Source: UBA4312 sp002394635
GTDB lineage: Bacteria; Bacillota_I; Bacilli_A; Erysipelotrichales; Erysipelotrichaceae
Direction: 5' to 3'
DNA length: 64,000 nucleotides
Assembly: GCA_946539765.1 (NCBI GenBank)
Contig: CAMNHO010000001.1
Location: forward strand, 124,001-188,000
This document shows, piece after piece, positions 16,031 to 24,924 of this stretch; the stretch's first letter is position 1, and each line of letters begins with the position of its first letter. The position numbers and the translations under genes are program-made. The notes beneath the pieces are model-generated. The model did not search any database and had not been told where the DNA came from. It was given only the letters and a program-made list of their open reading frames with translations.

Positions 16031-17752
16031 ATGAAAAATCTATTACGGATCATCTTGCGTACATTAATCTATATGCCGAAAAGAAAACGAAGGATCTTGT
16101 TTTCTACGATCATCATTGTAGCGGTGATTATCGCAGCGATTCCAATGATCAATGGAGTGATCCATCCGAAAAAATATGTGGCGGCCAAGGGAGATACGTT
16201 GAACATTACTGTACCATATTATGAAGGAAATGAAGCCGCTGAAAAGGTGGTATCCATTCCACGTGGTGCCGAGGTGGAGATCCGTGAACGCGGAGAAACG
16301 ACAACGTTGATTGAGTATGAAGGAGAAACCTACAGGGTCGATAACAGTCATCTGGTGGATTCTCTGGAAGAATGTATCAAGACGGACTATGTTTACCCGC
16401 GAAGACTATTGAACCTGCGTGAAGACAAAAACGGTAAGCTGTCCGAAGTTGTGGTGGAAAGAGGAGAAAAAGTCAAGGTTATTGATGTCAAGGTAAAGGA
16501 TCTGGATCGTAAGACCGGTCAAATCAAGTGGTACCGTGTTGAAAAAGGGGGCGAAAAGTATTGGCTGTTAGGCTCCCATGTAGAGGTCACAAAGGAAGCT
16601 GCGACCAAAAACTATGCACAGGATATCGTTTATTCCACATACTGGGACGAAAACTACGGAAAGGGCTATTCAAAAGATGCCTATGTAGACCAGATAGACT
16701 ACAAACCACAGCCGGCAGTGTACTATGAAGACAATCCGATCCGTACAGATACCAATGTAGTTCATGTTTCTTTATCTTATTTGGTAAACAATAAAGACTA
16801 CTTTCTGAACCTTCACAATGAAACCGGAATCAATGCGATAGCCATAGAGCTGAAAGGAGATGGAGGTACATTATTCTATCAGAGTGATGTTCCGAAGAAT
16901 TATTTGAAAAAACCGGAAGCGGCTATGACGGTTGCGATGATGACTAAAGAAGAACTAGCTGCCTTGATCAAGGAATTTCAGCAGGAAGGCTATTATATGA
17001 TAGCCCGTGTGGTTACGTTTAAGGATTCTATTTATGCTAAACAGAATAAAGATGAGTCCATCGTTGATGATTCCGGCAATTTTTTAGAGCTGAATGATGA
17101 ATATTGGCCAAGTGTCTATTCACGGAATGCGTGGATGTATAATGTGGATATCTGCAAAGAAATCTGTGAATGTGGGATCAATGAGATCCAGTTTGACTAT
17201 TGTCGTTTCCCGGACGGCACTGCTAAAATGGATGACATTGATATGCGCAATACATACAATGAGAGCAAAGCCAGTGCAATCCAAGGTTTCTTTACATATG
17301 CCAAAGATGAGCTTTCACAATACCATGTTTATGTGGCCGCCGATGTATTCGCATGGCCGGTCGTTGCCCAGGATGACCAGGATATCGGTCAGTTCTTCCC
17401 GGCAATTGCCAACGTGGTGGATGTTGTTTGTCCGATGCCGTATACTGATTTATTCTCAGCCGGAGCGATGGGGATCGAAGATCCTACGGTAGAGCCAAGA
17501 AAAACATTGTTTGAGTTCTCCTCGATTGCCCGGAGGCAGATGAAGGTCATCGGTACCAATGCCATCTATCGAACATGGATCCAGGCGTATGTACCGTTTG
17601 ACGCAAAGGATATCATGGAAGAAATCGGTGGAATCAACGATGCCGGATTTGAAGGTTATCTGTTATGGTATGGAAATGGAAACCCGGAGGATCTGAAAAC
17701 GGTTCAGGATGGTTTTATCGACAGTAAAATAAACAAGGAAGAAGAGGATTGA
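16031..17752 (+). CDS. Membrane-anchored putative glycoside hydrolase (DUF4015 TIM barrel)
   Basis: 573 residues. After an arginine/lysine-rich start there is one membrane anchor (about 22-45). An SH3-like region of about 60-200 includes VSIPRGAEVEIRERG. From about 225 onward a DUF4015 domain runs (GINAIAIELKGDGGTLFY, GYYMIARVVTFKD, INEIQFDYCRFPDG, VYVAADVFAWP, VCPMPYTDLF, GYLLWYGNG). This barrel is classed as a putative glycosidase with carboxylates on strand ends. The substrate is unknown and, given the anchor, probably a wall or capsule polysaccharide. The ribosome binding site is weak (AGGA, 8 nt before the ATG). Together with the LCP gene downstream it suggests a wall-associated pair, but a terminator separates them. 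Confidence 0.8.
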   Translation: MKNLLRIILRTLIYMPKRKRRILFSTIIIVAVIIAAIPMINGVIHPKKYVAAKGDTLNITVPYYEGNEAAEKVVSIPRGAEVEIRERGETTTLIEYEGETYRVDNSHLVDSLEECIKTDYVYPRRLLNLREDKNGKLSEVVVERGEKVKVIDVKVKDLDRKTGQIKWYRVEKGGEKYWLLGSHVEVTKEAATKNYAQDIVYSTYWDENYGKGYSKDAYVDQIDYKPQPAVYYEDNPIRTDTNVVHVSLSYLVNNKDYFLNLHNETGINAIAIELKGDGGTLFYQSDVPKNYLKKPEAAMTVAMMTKEELAALIKEFQQEGYYMIARVVTFKDSIYAKQNKDESIVDDSGNFLELNDEYWPSVYSRNAWMYNVDICKEICECGINEIQFDYCRFPDGTAKMDDIDMRNTYNESKASAIQGFFTYAKDELSQYHVYVAADVFAWPVVAQDDQDIGQFFPAIANVVDVVCPMPYTDLFSAGAMGIEDPTVEPRKTLFEFSSIARRQMKVIGTNAIYRTWIQAYVPFDAKDIMEEIGGINDAGFEGYLLWYGNGNPEDLKTVQDGFIDSKINKEEED

Positions 17753-17764
17753 TCCTCTTCTTTT
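17741..17764 (+). terminator. Intrinsic terminator overlapping the DUF4015 gene end
   Basis: GAAGAGGAT/ATCCTCTTC stem followed by TTTT. Confidence 0.82.
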
Positions 17765-17785
17765 CACGTGGGAAAGTGAAGAATA

Positions 17786-17794
17786 TGTTATAAT
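17786..17794 (+). promoter_or_regulatory. Extended -10 promoter immediately upstream of the LCP gene
   Basis: TGTTATAAT ends 7 nt before the ATG at 17802, and no Shine-Dalgarno lies between. Transcription should start at or next to the A of the start codon, so the mRNA is predicted to be leaderless. Confidence 0.6.
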
Positions 17795-17801
17795 AAAATC
17801 C

Positions 17802-19307
17802 ATGAAAAGATGGAATGATTTTTGGAAACAAAACAAGAAAAACCCAATGCTGTACATCCTTTTGCTTCTAGCCGGATCGAACCTGTATTTGATCGGACAG
17901 ATATACCGGATGCATGTGCTGCCACCTTTGTATTTTATGGCGTTTTTCTTCTTGATCGGCGGTTTGTTTGTATGGATGGTTTATGGATTTCAAAGAGGAA
18001 AGAACCTGGGAAAGCTGATGGCTATGGTTCTTTGCGCTCTGCTGGCCATTACCGGCGTGTTAGGAAATCAGTACATGAACTCGACAAAGAATACATTGGA
18101 TGAAATATCCAATGAACCGGTCATCAACAATCATTCGATCGAATTGTATATAGAGAAGGATTCCACAGTGTCACTGGAACAGGAAGACCAGATTTTACGG
18201 ATCGGGGTATTAAAGCATCAATACCGCAATTATGTCAATCTGGCCATCAGTCAGCTGCGGGATATTTGTCCGAATCTGGAAATCGTGGAATGCGATACAG
18301 CGGGCATGATGGCCAGCCTGCTGCAATCAAATCAGATTGATGCCATGCTCATGGATTCGCAGATGGTGGCAATCATGCAGGACGAAGCCAAACATAAAAA
18401 CCTGGAAAAGGATATTTATTCCATCTATGCGTATGAATATATCGTTAAAAACGAAGAAGTATTGAAACCGGTGGATGTTACAAGCCAACCGTTTACAGTT
18501 CTGATTTCCGGCAGTGATTCGCGAAAGGGCATCAATGAAACCGCCCGAAGCGATTCCAACATGCTGGTTACTGTCAATCCAAAAGAAAAAATCCTTTTGA
18601 TGGTGTCCATTCCCCGGGATTATTATGTACAGATTGATTGTGATGCAACGATGGGATGCCCCGCCGGCGAATATGATAAACTGACACATACCGGTTTGTA
18701 TGGAACCGAGGTCACAGAGATGACGATCGAGCATCTTTTAAGCGTGGAGATCAATTACCATGCCCGGGTTTGTTTCTCTACACTGGTCAATGTTGTGGAT
18801 GCGCTGGGCGGCATCTCCGTAAGCAATGAAACAACGTTCCGGGACCGGTATGATAAGTATACGTTTGAAGAAGGCGTTATCCATCTGGATGGTGATATGG
18901 CACTGGCCTATGCTCGTGAACGATATGCTTTTGCTTCCGGTGACAGACAAAGAGGAAGGAATCAGATGAAGGTGCTTTCAGCCATAGTCCGCAAGGCAGC
19001 CAGTCCATCCATTGTTACACAATATCAGGATGTGCTTTATGCAATTTCGGATACATTTACGACCAACATGTCCACGGATGAGATGATGGCACTTGTCAAT
19101 CTGCAGCTTCAGGATCATTCTTCCTGGCGGATCTATTCTTTCAGCATGGACGGGCAAGGAGCTTCCATGCCGTCGGTCGAATATGGATCGGATGTTTCAG
19201 TAATCCAACCCGACAGCCAGGCAGTCACACAGGTACGTAAAGATATCCGGGCGGTAAAAAACGGGCAGACACCTCCTTATCTGAATAAGAAAGAAAAAGA
19301 AAAGTAA
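17802..19307 (+). CDS. LytR-CpsA-Psr (LCP) family cell-wall ligase with solute-binding-like insert
   Basis: 501 residues. Three N-terminal membrane helices lie at about 15-33, 42-62 and 72-90. A segment at 130-218 (LRIGVLKHQYRNYVNLAISQ, QSNQIDAMLMDSQMV) resembles half of a periplasmic-binding-protein fold. The LCP domain runs from about 230, with SGSDSR (236-241), TARSDSNM (D251), SIPRDYY (R272, D273) and YARERYAF plus RGRNQ. LCP enzymes transfer undecaprenyl-linked glycopolymers to peptidoglycan on the outer face of the membrane. The conserved Asp and Arg residues are all present. The promoter arrangement predicts a leaderless mRNA. Confidence 0.9.
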   Translation: MKRWNDFWKQNKKNPMLYILLLLAGSNLYLIGQIYRMHVLPPLYFMAFFFLIGGLFVWMVYGFQRGKNLGKLMAMVLCALLAITGVLGNQYMNSTKNTLDEISNEPVINNHSIELYIEKDSTVSLEQEDQILRIGVLKHQYRNYVNLAISQLRDICPNLEIVECDTAGMMASLLQSNQIDAMLMDSQMVAIMQDEAKHKNLEKDIYSIYAYEYIVKNEEVLKPVDVTSQPFTVLISGSDSRKGINETARSDSNMLVTVNPKEKILLMVSIPRDYYVQIDCDATMGCPAGEYDKLTHTGLYGTEVTEMTIEHLLSVEINYHARVCFSTLVNVVDALGGISVSNETTFRDRYDKYTFEEGVIHLDGDMALAYARERYAFASGDRQRGRNQMKVLSAIVRKAASPSIVTQYQDVLYAISDTFTTNMSTDEMMALVNLQLQDHSSWRIYSFSMDGQGASMPSVEYGSDVSVIQPDSQAVTQVRKDIRAVKNGQTPPYLNKKEKEK

Positions 19308-19332
19308 GGGTCCTCTATAAATATTGTTATAT

Positions 19333-19387
19333 AAACTCTCTGAATGACAGACAATGAGAAGATTGTTGGTCGGAAAGGGAGTTTTTT
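19333..19387 (+). terminator. Terminator with internal second hairpin after the LCP gene
   Basis: Outer stem AAACTCTC/GGGAGTTT followed by TTTT. An imperfect inner stem (GACAGACAAT against ATTGTTGGTC) fills the loop. Confidence 0.7.
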
Positions 19388-19389
19388 AT

Positions 19390-19611
19390 TATAAATGCTT
19401 TTTTTAGTTATCAATATAATCAAAAAGGGTATCATTTAGGATCTTGGATATGTCATGCTTATTATAGATCAATACCTTATCGATATGGCATAAATCGTTT
19501 GCTTCTACAATCTTTATCAATCATTTATTTCCACTTATACTACATATCTTCATTTATTATTTCCACCTATAGAAAAGACAAGTTTTTCAAAAAAGATGAA
19601 AGGAAAAAAAT
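19390..19611 (+). promoter_or_regulatory. AT-rich leader of the acyl-CoA operon with a direct repeat
   Basis: A gap of about 300 nt with no coding frame. A candidate promoter is TTTATC (19513-19518), 17 bp, TATACT (19536-19541). A near-repeat of ATTTCCACYTATA occurs twice, within 19521-19539 and 19550-19572, bracketing the predicted start site. This is suggestive of a regulator binding pair but unproven. No Rex-like TTGTGA box is seen here. AAAGG precedes the start codon at 19612. Confidence 0.35.
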
Positions 19612-20763
19612 ATGCATTTTGGATTTACCAATGAACAATTGGAATTGCAAAAAAGGATCAGAGAGTTTGTCGAAAAGGAAATTAAACCAGGAGCTATCGA
19701 ACGAGATGAGAGCCGTATCTTTCCTTATGAGATCATTTCAAAACTGGCAGCCCAAGGATATAGTGGATTGCCGGTTCCGAAGGAATACGGTGGACAGGGA
19801 AAAGGATACCAGGAGCTTGCGATTGTGATTGAAGAAATCTCGAAAGTCGATGTGTCGGTCGCTGTGGCCATCTCCGTAAATATTTCATTGTACGGAGGAA
19901 CCCTTTTGTACGCGGATGCCACGCCGGAACAGTTAGAGGAATATCTGCATCCTGTTGTGAAAGGGGATAAAATCGGATGTTTTGCACTGACGGAACCGAG
20001 TGCAGGATCAGATGTGTCTGCAGCACAGACCATGGCTGTTGAAGATGGAGACGATTATGTTATCAACGGAAGTAAATGCTTTATCACAAATGGGAGTGTG
20101 GCGGATTACTATGCAGTCTATGCGTATACCGATAAAGAGTTAGGTCCGTCCAAAAGCATGGCATGTTTTATCGTACCAAGAGAAACGAAAGGACTGGTGA
20201 TCGGGCAGCGACACAATACGAGCGGTATCCGAAGTGCACAGATTTGCGAGCTCTTCTTTCAGGATATGCGTGTTCCAAAAAAGAATATGATTGCTGCTGC
20301 GGGCAAAGGGTTTAAATTAGCGATGAAAACTTTGGGCGGAGGACGCATTGGTGTTGCGGCCCAAGCCTTGGGAATTGCGGAAGGAGCCTTTGATGTTGCT
20401 AAAAAACATATGACGGAAAGAATTCAGTTTGGACGTCCTATCAGCAAATTCCAGTATCCTGCTTTTAAAATGGCCGAGCTGGATGTAGAAATTGATAATG
20501 CGTGGTATCTGACATACCGTGCTGCCTGGGAAAAAGATCATAACATTCCAGGGTATAACATAAGAGCATCCAAAGCGAAGTTCTATAGCAGTGATGTCGC
20601 TATGCACACGACCACGGAGGCTGTTCAATTTATGGGAGGCGCCGGATATATGAAGGAGAATGAAGTCGAACGAATGATGCGGGATGCTAAAATCACTCAG
20701 ATCTATGAAGGAACCAATGAAATTCAAAAACTGATCATCAGTGGATCTTTGTTTCCACGGTAA
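19612..20763 (+). CDS. Acyl-CoA dehydrogenase
   Basis: 383 residues, standard length for the short-chain branch. Blocks include GCFALTEPSAGSDVS (flavin and substrate contacts), a KCFITNGSVADYY segment, QFGRPISKFQ, and QIYEGTNEIQ, whose E366 is the expected catalytic base. It oxidises an acyl-CoA to the trans-2-enoyl form, or runs in reverse as in butyrate formation, with electrons passing to an ETF. No etfAB is encoded here, so the partner must be elsewhere. It is first in a four-gene operon (dehydrogenase, crotonase, CoA-transferase A and B) with short spacers. Confidence 0.92.
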   Translation: MHFGFTNEQLELQKRIREFVEKEIKPGAIERDESRIFPYEIISKLAAQGYSGLPVPKEYGGQGKGYQELAIVIEEISKVDVSVAVAISVNISLYGGTLLYADATPEQLEEYLHPVVKGDKIGCFALTEPSAGSDVSAAQTMAVEDGDDYVINGSKCFITNGSVADYYAVYAYTDKELGPSKSMACFIVPRETKGLVIGQRHNTSGIRSAQICELFFQDMRVPKKNMIAAAGKGFKLAMKTLGGGRIGVAAQALGIAEGAFDVAKKHMTERIQFGRPISKFQYPAFKMAELDVEIDNAWYLTYRAAWEKDHNIPGYNIRASKAKFYSSDVAMHTTTEAVQFMGGAGYMKENEVERMMRDAKITQIYEGTNEIQKLIISGSLFPR

Positions 20764-20794
20764 TTATCATCTGACAGAAAGGAAAGGTATACTT

Positions 20795-21589
20795 ATGGAA
20801 CTAAAAAAACTGCATTATACAGTAGATGAGGGCATTGCCCTGATAACCATGGATTATGGAAAAAACTTAAATGCGATCGATGACCAGATGGCAGATGAAT
20901 TGATAGATACACTGGAGGAAGCCTATAAGGATCCAAAGGTAAAGACGATCCTGTTAAACAGCGCAGCTAAGGCCTTTTCTGCCGGAGGCGATGTAGGTTT
21001 TTTCTACAAGAAGATCCAGGAAGGCGGCCCGTTGAATATGGACAGTTTGATCGGGAAGGTCGGTAAGATCACCAATGCCATGAAAAGTGGGTCGAAGATC
21101 ATTATCGCAGCCGTAAACGGAGCAGCAGCCGGAGCTGGTTTTCCTTTGGCCTTGTCGGCGGATTTTATCATCGCCGATCAGAAAGCTTCTTTTATTCTTG
21201 CTTTTGTCAATCTTGGGCTGGTACCGGATACAGGGGCTTCTTATTTACTGGCTAAATCAATCGGTGAAAAACGAGCTCTTTCTTATAGTCTGACTGGTAA
21301 ACCAATCAGTGCCGGCCAGGCAATGGAGATGGGACTTGTATATAAGGTGGTGGCACCGGAGGACTTGCAGCAAGAGTCTTTCAACTTTGCCAAACAACTG
21401 GCCGAAGGTCCTTTGATTGCTTATAAGAATATCAAGAAGCAGATGTATGAAGCGTGCTTTACGGAGTATGAGCGTTTCTTATCAGAGGTTGAAATGCCGA
21501 CACAACGGGAGTGTTTTAATACCGATGATTTTAAAGAAGGATGCAGTGCTTTTATGGAAAAAAGAAAAGCGAAGTTTCAAGGAAGATGA
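20795..21589 (+). CDS. Enoyl-CoA hydratase/isomerase family protein
   Basis: 264 residues of crotonase fold, with oxyanion-hole segments AFSAGGDVGFF and NGAAAGAGFPLA. At the position of the second catalytic glutamate of true enoyl-CoA hydratases (QPEI in rat) this protein reads LAFVN. It instead carries an aspartate in LVPDTGASYLL, as in isomerase-type members such as PaaG and enoyl-CoA isomerases. It may therefore isomerise rather than hydrate; this is inference from two motifs. The ATG at 20795 follows GGAAAGG; the longer frame from 20741 overlaps the dehydrogenase gene and has no ribosome binding site. Confidence 0.85.
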   Translation: MELKKLHYTVDEGIALITMDYGKNLNAIDDQMADELIDTLEEAYKDPKVKTILLNSAAKAFSAGGDVGFFYKKIQEGGPLNMDSLIGKVGKITNAMKSGSKIIIAAVNGAAAGAGFPLALSADFIIADQKASFILAFVNLGLVPDTGASYLLAKSIGEKRALSYSLTGKPISAGQAMEMGLVYKVVAPEDLQQESFNFAKQLAEGPLIAYKNIKKQMYEACFTEYERFLSEVEMPTQRECFNTDDFKEGCSAFMEKRKAKFQGR

Positions 21590-21604
21590 CAGGAGGATCC
21601 CAGT

Positions 21605-22333
21605 TTGAAAAATAAAATCTATACATTGGAACAAGTGCTGGCAAAGATACACGACGGACAACGAATTTTATTCAGTGACCGCCATGGCCAGCTTGCAGCG
21701 GATGAAATTATTGAAGGGATGCTGCAAAAGGGTGTGAAGGACATCACGGCAATTGCTATTACTTCCGGTCAACCGGGCATGGGACTTGGCAGATTGATTG
21801 AAGAAAAACGAGTAAAACGTGTTGAAACCACACATATCGGATTGAATCCGGCAACAAGCCAACAAATGTTTGCCGGAGAAATTGAAGTGGAATTTATTCC
21901 ACAGGGAACCTTTGCTGAACGGATCCGAGCTGGTGGCTATGGTTTGGGTGGGATCTTGACACCTACAGGGGTCGGAACCATTGTGGAAAAAGGAAAAGAA
22001 ATACTACATTTAAGAGGAAAGGATTATCTTCTTGAAATGCCGATCCGTGCGGATATTGCGTTGCTGCGTGCCAGCAAAGCCGACAAAGCAGGCAATCTGT
22101 ATTTTCGTAAAACCAATCTGTTGTGCCAGGACTATATGGCGATGGCAGCCGATCTTGTGATCGTTGAAGTGGAAGAGCTTGTTGAAATCGGAGAACTGGA
22201 TCCGGAGCAGATCCATGTTCCGGCTCCGATCGTAGATATGCTGTATATCCGTCAAGGTGAAAAAAGGCCAATGCATTTGAACTGGCAGCGAATGATCGAA
22301 AAGATCAAATCAAAAGAAGCAGAGAAAAGATAG
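21605..22333 (+). CDS. CoA-transferase subunit A (AtoD-like)
   Basis: 242 residues. The start is a TTG at 21605 preceded by AGGAGGATCC. Family I CoA-transferase alpha subunit features include FSDRHGQLAADEI, the GLNPATSQQM region, PQGTFAERIRAGGYGLGG, and LEMPIRADIALLRASKADKAGNL. The subunit is somewhat longer than AtoD-type alpha subunits. With subunit B it moves CoA between a carboxylate and an acyl-CoA, which would activate the substrate or release the product of the upstream dehydrogenase and crotonase. The specific acid cannot be inferred. Confidence 0.9.
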   Translation: MKNKIYTLEQVLAKIHDGQRILFSDRHGQLAADEIIEGMLQKGVKDITAIAITSGQPGMGLGRLIEEKRVKRVETTHIGLNPATSQQMFAGEIEVEFIPQGTFAERIRAGGYGLGGILTPTGVGTIVEKGKEILHLRGKDYLLEMPIRADIALLRASKADKAGNLYFRKTNLLCQDYMAMAADLVIVEVEELVEIGELDPEQIHVPAPIVDMLYIRQGEKRPMHLNWQRMIEKIKSKEAEKR

Positions 22334-22345
22334 GAGGATAAATGT

Positions 22346-23002
22346 ATGGCATATACCGGACGTGAATTGATTGCAGCACGTTGTGCGAGATTCTTCAAAG
22401 ATGGAGATTTTGTAAATCTTGGCATTGGCGTCCCTTTAATGTGTACTAACTATTTGCCGGAAGGCGTTGATCTATGGCTTGAAGCAGAAGTTGGGATTGT
22501 TGGATCCGGCGCAACACCGCACTATACTGAATGGGATGTCGATGTAGCGGATGCAGGTGCCCAGCCAACCAGTGTCATTAAAGGGGGATCGATCGTTCCC
22601 CATGACAAATCGTTTGGCTTTATTCGAGGAGGACACATAGATGCCTGTGTGCTTGGTACATTACAGGTTGATCAGGAAGGAAATATCGCAAACTGGATGA
22701 TACCTGGAAAAGTTGCCCCGGGAATGGGTGGCGCGATGGATCTTTGTGCCGGGGTTAACAGAGTCATTGTGGCAACAGAGCATTGTGATAAAAAAGGGGC
22801 TTCGAAAATACTAAAGAAATGTACGCTTCCTTTGACCGGCGCCAATTGTGTAACGGATATAGTGACAGAGCGCTGTTATTTCATAGTTAAAGAGAAACAT
22901 CTTGTGTTAAAGGAGCTGGCTGAAGGGTATACAGTCGATGATATTCGTGCCTGCACAGAGGCAGAGTTTATTGTAGACGGTGAAATAGGCATGATGAGAT
23001 AA
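22346..23002 (+). CDS. CoA-transferase subunit B (AtoA-like)
   Basis: 218 residues. VNLGIGVPLMCTNYLPEG and LEAEVGIVGSG place the thioester-forming glutamate at E48, in the position of the SENG motif of the family. GGHIDACVLGTLQVDQEGNIANWMIPG and MGGAMDLCAGVNRVIVATEH are typical of beta subunits. GGAGGATAAATGT precedes the ATG. It is the last gene of the acyl-CoA operon and is followed by a GC-rich hairpin. Confidence 0.92.
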   Translation: MAYTGRELIAARCARFFKDGDFVNLGIGVPLMCTNYLPEGVDLWLEAEVGIVGSGATPHYTEWDVDVADAGAQPTSVIKGGSIVPHDKSFGFIRGGHIDACVLGTLQVDQEGNIANWMIPGKVAPGMGGAMDLCAGVNRVIVATEHCDKKGASKILKKCTLPLTGANCVTDIVTERCYFIVKEKHLVLKELAEGYTVDDIRACTEAEFIVDGEIGMMR

Positions 23003-23026
23003 CGGATCTTGATAAATTAGAAACGA

Positions 23027-23069
23027 ACGACCGGACCATATTTTGTATGGAAAACCGGTCGTTTGTCTT
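23027..23069. terminator. Hairpin at the end of the acyl-CoA operon
   Basis: ACGACCGG/CCGGTCGT with an inner CCATA/TATGG stem. Only a weak T-rich tail (TTTGTCTT) follows, so it may end transcripts from either side imperfectly. Confidence 0.65.
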
Positions 23070-23089
23070 ATGTATAAAGTGTATCCACT

Positions 23090-23485
23090 CTAAATGCGTT
23101 TTTGTTTCAACCTTTTCTTTATATAGAGATAAAAGGCTGTGATGCATAAAGCTGCAAAGGTATCCCATAAAATATCAGAAATCTGTCCGCTTCTTCCTTG
23201 TGAGAACAATTGATGGATCTCATCACTGCAAGCATAGAGAAAACAGACTGCAACATTTTTCGCCAAGGTCGGTTGTTTCCATGTATGGATCATGCAGAAA
23301 GCCAAAGAGGCATACAGAATAAAATGGGCGGTCTTACGTACGATGAAGACGGCATGGGGGATTTGCAGGATAAACTGGACAAACCATCCGCTGACTTCGC
23401 TGGAGCTTTCCGCATTCTGCGAGGAAAAAAAGAATATCAATGCCATGATCAGAAAGGTGGCCATTTTCCACAGATGACGCTTCAT
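23090..23485 (-). CDS. VanZ-like family membrane protein
   Basis: 131 residues with four hydrophobic segments. It carries the VanZ-like signature: FFFSSQNAESSSEVSG, VRKTAHFILYASLAF and the C-terminal SDEIHQLFSQGRSGQISDILWD. VanZ proteins are linked to teicoplanin resistance in one context, but most family members have no assigned role. Its start overlaps the stop of the HAD-like gene by 4 nt, so the two are co-transcribed on the minus strand. Confidence 0.88.
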   Translation of the reverse strand: MKRHLWKMATFLIMALIFFFSSQNAESSSEVSGWFVQFILQIPHAVFIVRKTAHFILYASLAFCMIHTWKQPTLAKNVAVCFLYACSDEIHQLFSQGRSGQISDILWDTFAALCITAFYLYIKKRLKQKRI

Positions 23486-24000
23486 GATGCATGCTCCTGT
23501 GTTTTCAGAGCCGTTCGGGCCATATAGTAATCTTTCAGCAACATTCGTCTTTTTGTATGGATAAAACGATAGCCGAAGATCTTGGACATATTGAAATCAT
23601 CAATAACGATATATCGATCGATACCGTGAAGGGTTATATAATCAAGAATCTGAGAGAATCTTGGTTTTCTCGTATTGGCGGTCACACCGATGACATATTG
23701 TCCCAGATCAACAATATCAAAGACAGCGATCAGCTCTTCATACGTAAAAAAAAGACGCCAGGATGACGAAATAACGATCCGGCAATCAAATTCCTGGATC
23801 AGTTTCATCAAGTACTCTATACTGTTCCGATCAAAGCATTGGTGGGCTTGCATGACAGTAAAAGCTTCCAGCTGAGCAATGGCAGGGTTCTCTTTTTCAT
23901 TGGCCAGGCGTTTCGGTAGATCGGGATCTACCGGAGGGAATTTCATAATATCGTTTGGATTGATTACGCCATCGATATCGAGAAAAATTATAGGATTCAT
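23482..24000 (-). CDS. HAD-fold hydrolase-like protein
   Basis: 172 residues. FLDIDGVIN holds the nucleophile and acid-base Asp pair of the HAD superfamily, VISSSWR is motif II (Ser), and IVIDD is motif IV. The spacing fits the compact HAD group related to domains of RNA-repair Swiss-army-knife proteins (HAD_SAK-like). A phosphatase role on nucleic acid or a small phosphate is possible, but nothing here fixes the substrate. A TAAAAT -10 lies 6 nt before the ATG with no Shine-Dalgarno, so the mRNA looks leaderless. It is divergent from rapZ. Confidence 0.75.
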   Translation of the reverse strand: MNPIIFLDIDGVINPNDIMKFPPVDPDLPKRLANEKENPAIAQLEAFTVMQAHQCFDRNSIEYLMKLIQEFDCRIVISSSWRLFFTYEELIAVFDIVDLGQYVIGVTANTRKPRFSQILDYITLHGIDRYIVIDDFNMSKIFGYRFIHTKRRMLLKDYYMARTALKTQEHAS

Positions 24001-24006
24001 ATATTT

Positions 24007-24049
24007 ATTTTAGCGAAAGAATCTGTTTGGTTCAACTCTGTGATAGAAT
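24007..24049. promoter_or_regulatory. Divergent promoters: HAD gene (-) and rapZ (+)
   Basis: Minus strand TAAAAT at 24012-24007, 6 nt from the ATG at 24000. Plus strand TGATAGAAT (extended -10) at 24041-24049, followed by AAAGGAGG and the rapZ ATG. Confidence 0.5.
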
Positions 24050-24069
24050 AAGGAAAAGGAGGATTCCTT

Positions 24070-24924
24070 ATGAAACACAACATCGTATTATTGACAGGTA
24101 TGTCCGGCGCTGGTAAATCCAGTGCCATGAATGCATTGGAGGATCTGGGTTATTATTGTATCGATAATTTTCCGGTGGAATTATTATCTCAGCTGGAAAT
24201 CGTTCTTGAATCCAATCGATATAAATACGTTGCGTTCTCGGTACCTGCCAGCGATTACAATACATTTTATCATTTTTTTGAGAATACAAAGCACAATATA
24301 AGGAGCATTTTTCTGGATGCCAGCGATGAAGAACTGTTGCTGCGCTATCGTTTTACCCGTCGGCGTCATCCATTGATTGCCACCGGAATTGCCTCGACAT
24401 TAGAGGAGGCTATTGAAATCGAGAGAGACCAGGTGCTGGCTATGCAGGAAAGCGCACCGGATACGATCCATTTTGACACAACAAAGATGACAACAACGGA
24501 ACTGGCCCGCCGTATCCGCAATCGCCTGGAGGTCAATGAATCCGCAGAGTTCACGATCACATTCCAGTCGTTCGGATTTAAACATGGCATGCCGATGGAT
24601 GCGGATATAGTCATGGATGTCCGTTTTCTGCCGAACCCTTTTTATGATCCGACATTACGGGATCTTACTGGCAACAATAAGGAAGTTTATGATTTTGTGA
24701 TCAATGCCCGTGAGACCCAGACGTTTCTGGGCTATTTAAAAAGCACGATGGATTATGTATTTGACAGTTATAACAAACAGCATAAATCTCATATGATCGT
24801 TGCGATCGGTTGTACAGGGGGACAGCATCGTTCTGTATCCGTATGCAACTGGTTGTATGACCACTACAAGAAAAACTACCGTTGTTTTAAATCCCATCGT
24901 GATATCGGAGGCGAGGAAGAATGA
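24070..24924 (+). CDS. rapZ: RapZ/YvcJ-family nucleotide-binding protein
   Basis: 284 residues. The P-loop GMSGAGKS spans 10-17, and a C-terminal block with GCTGGQHRSVSV is the family hallmark. In enterobacteria RapZ is an RNase adapter that senses glucosamine-6-phosphate; in Bacillota the YvcJ homologue hydrolyses nucleotides and the RNA role is less clear. The gene overlaps yvcK by 4 nt and is followed by whiA, the standard Gram-positive cluster. AAAGGAGG precedes the start. Confidence 0.93.
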   Translation: MKHNIVLLTGMSGAGKSSAMNALEDLGYYCIDNFPVELLSQLEIVLESNRYKYVAFSVPASDYNTFYHFFENTKHNIRSIFLDASDEELLLRYRFTRRRHPLIATGIASTLEEAIEIERDQVLAMQESAPDTIHFDTTKMTTTELARRIRNRLEVNESAEFTITFQSFGFKHGMPMDADIVMDVRFLPNPFYDPTLRDLTGNNKEVYDFVINARETQTFLGYLKSTMDYVFDSYNKQHKSHMIVAIGCTGGQHRSVSVCNWLYDHYKKNYRCFKSHRDIGGEEE

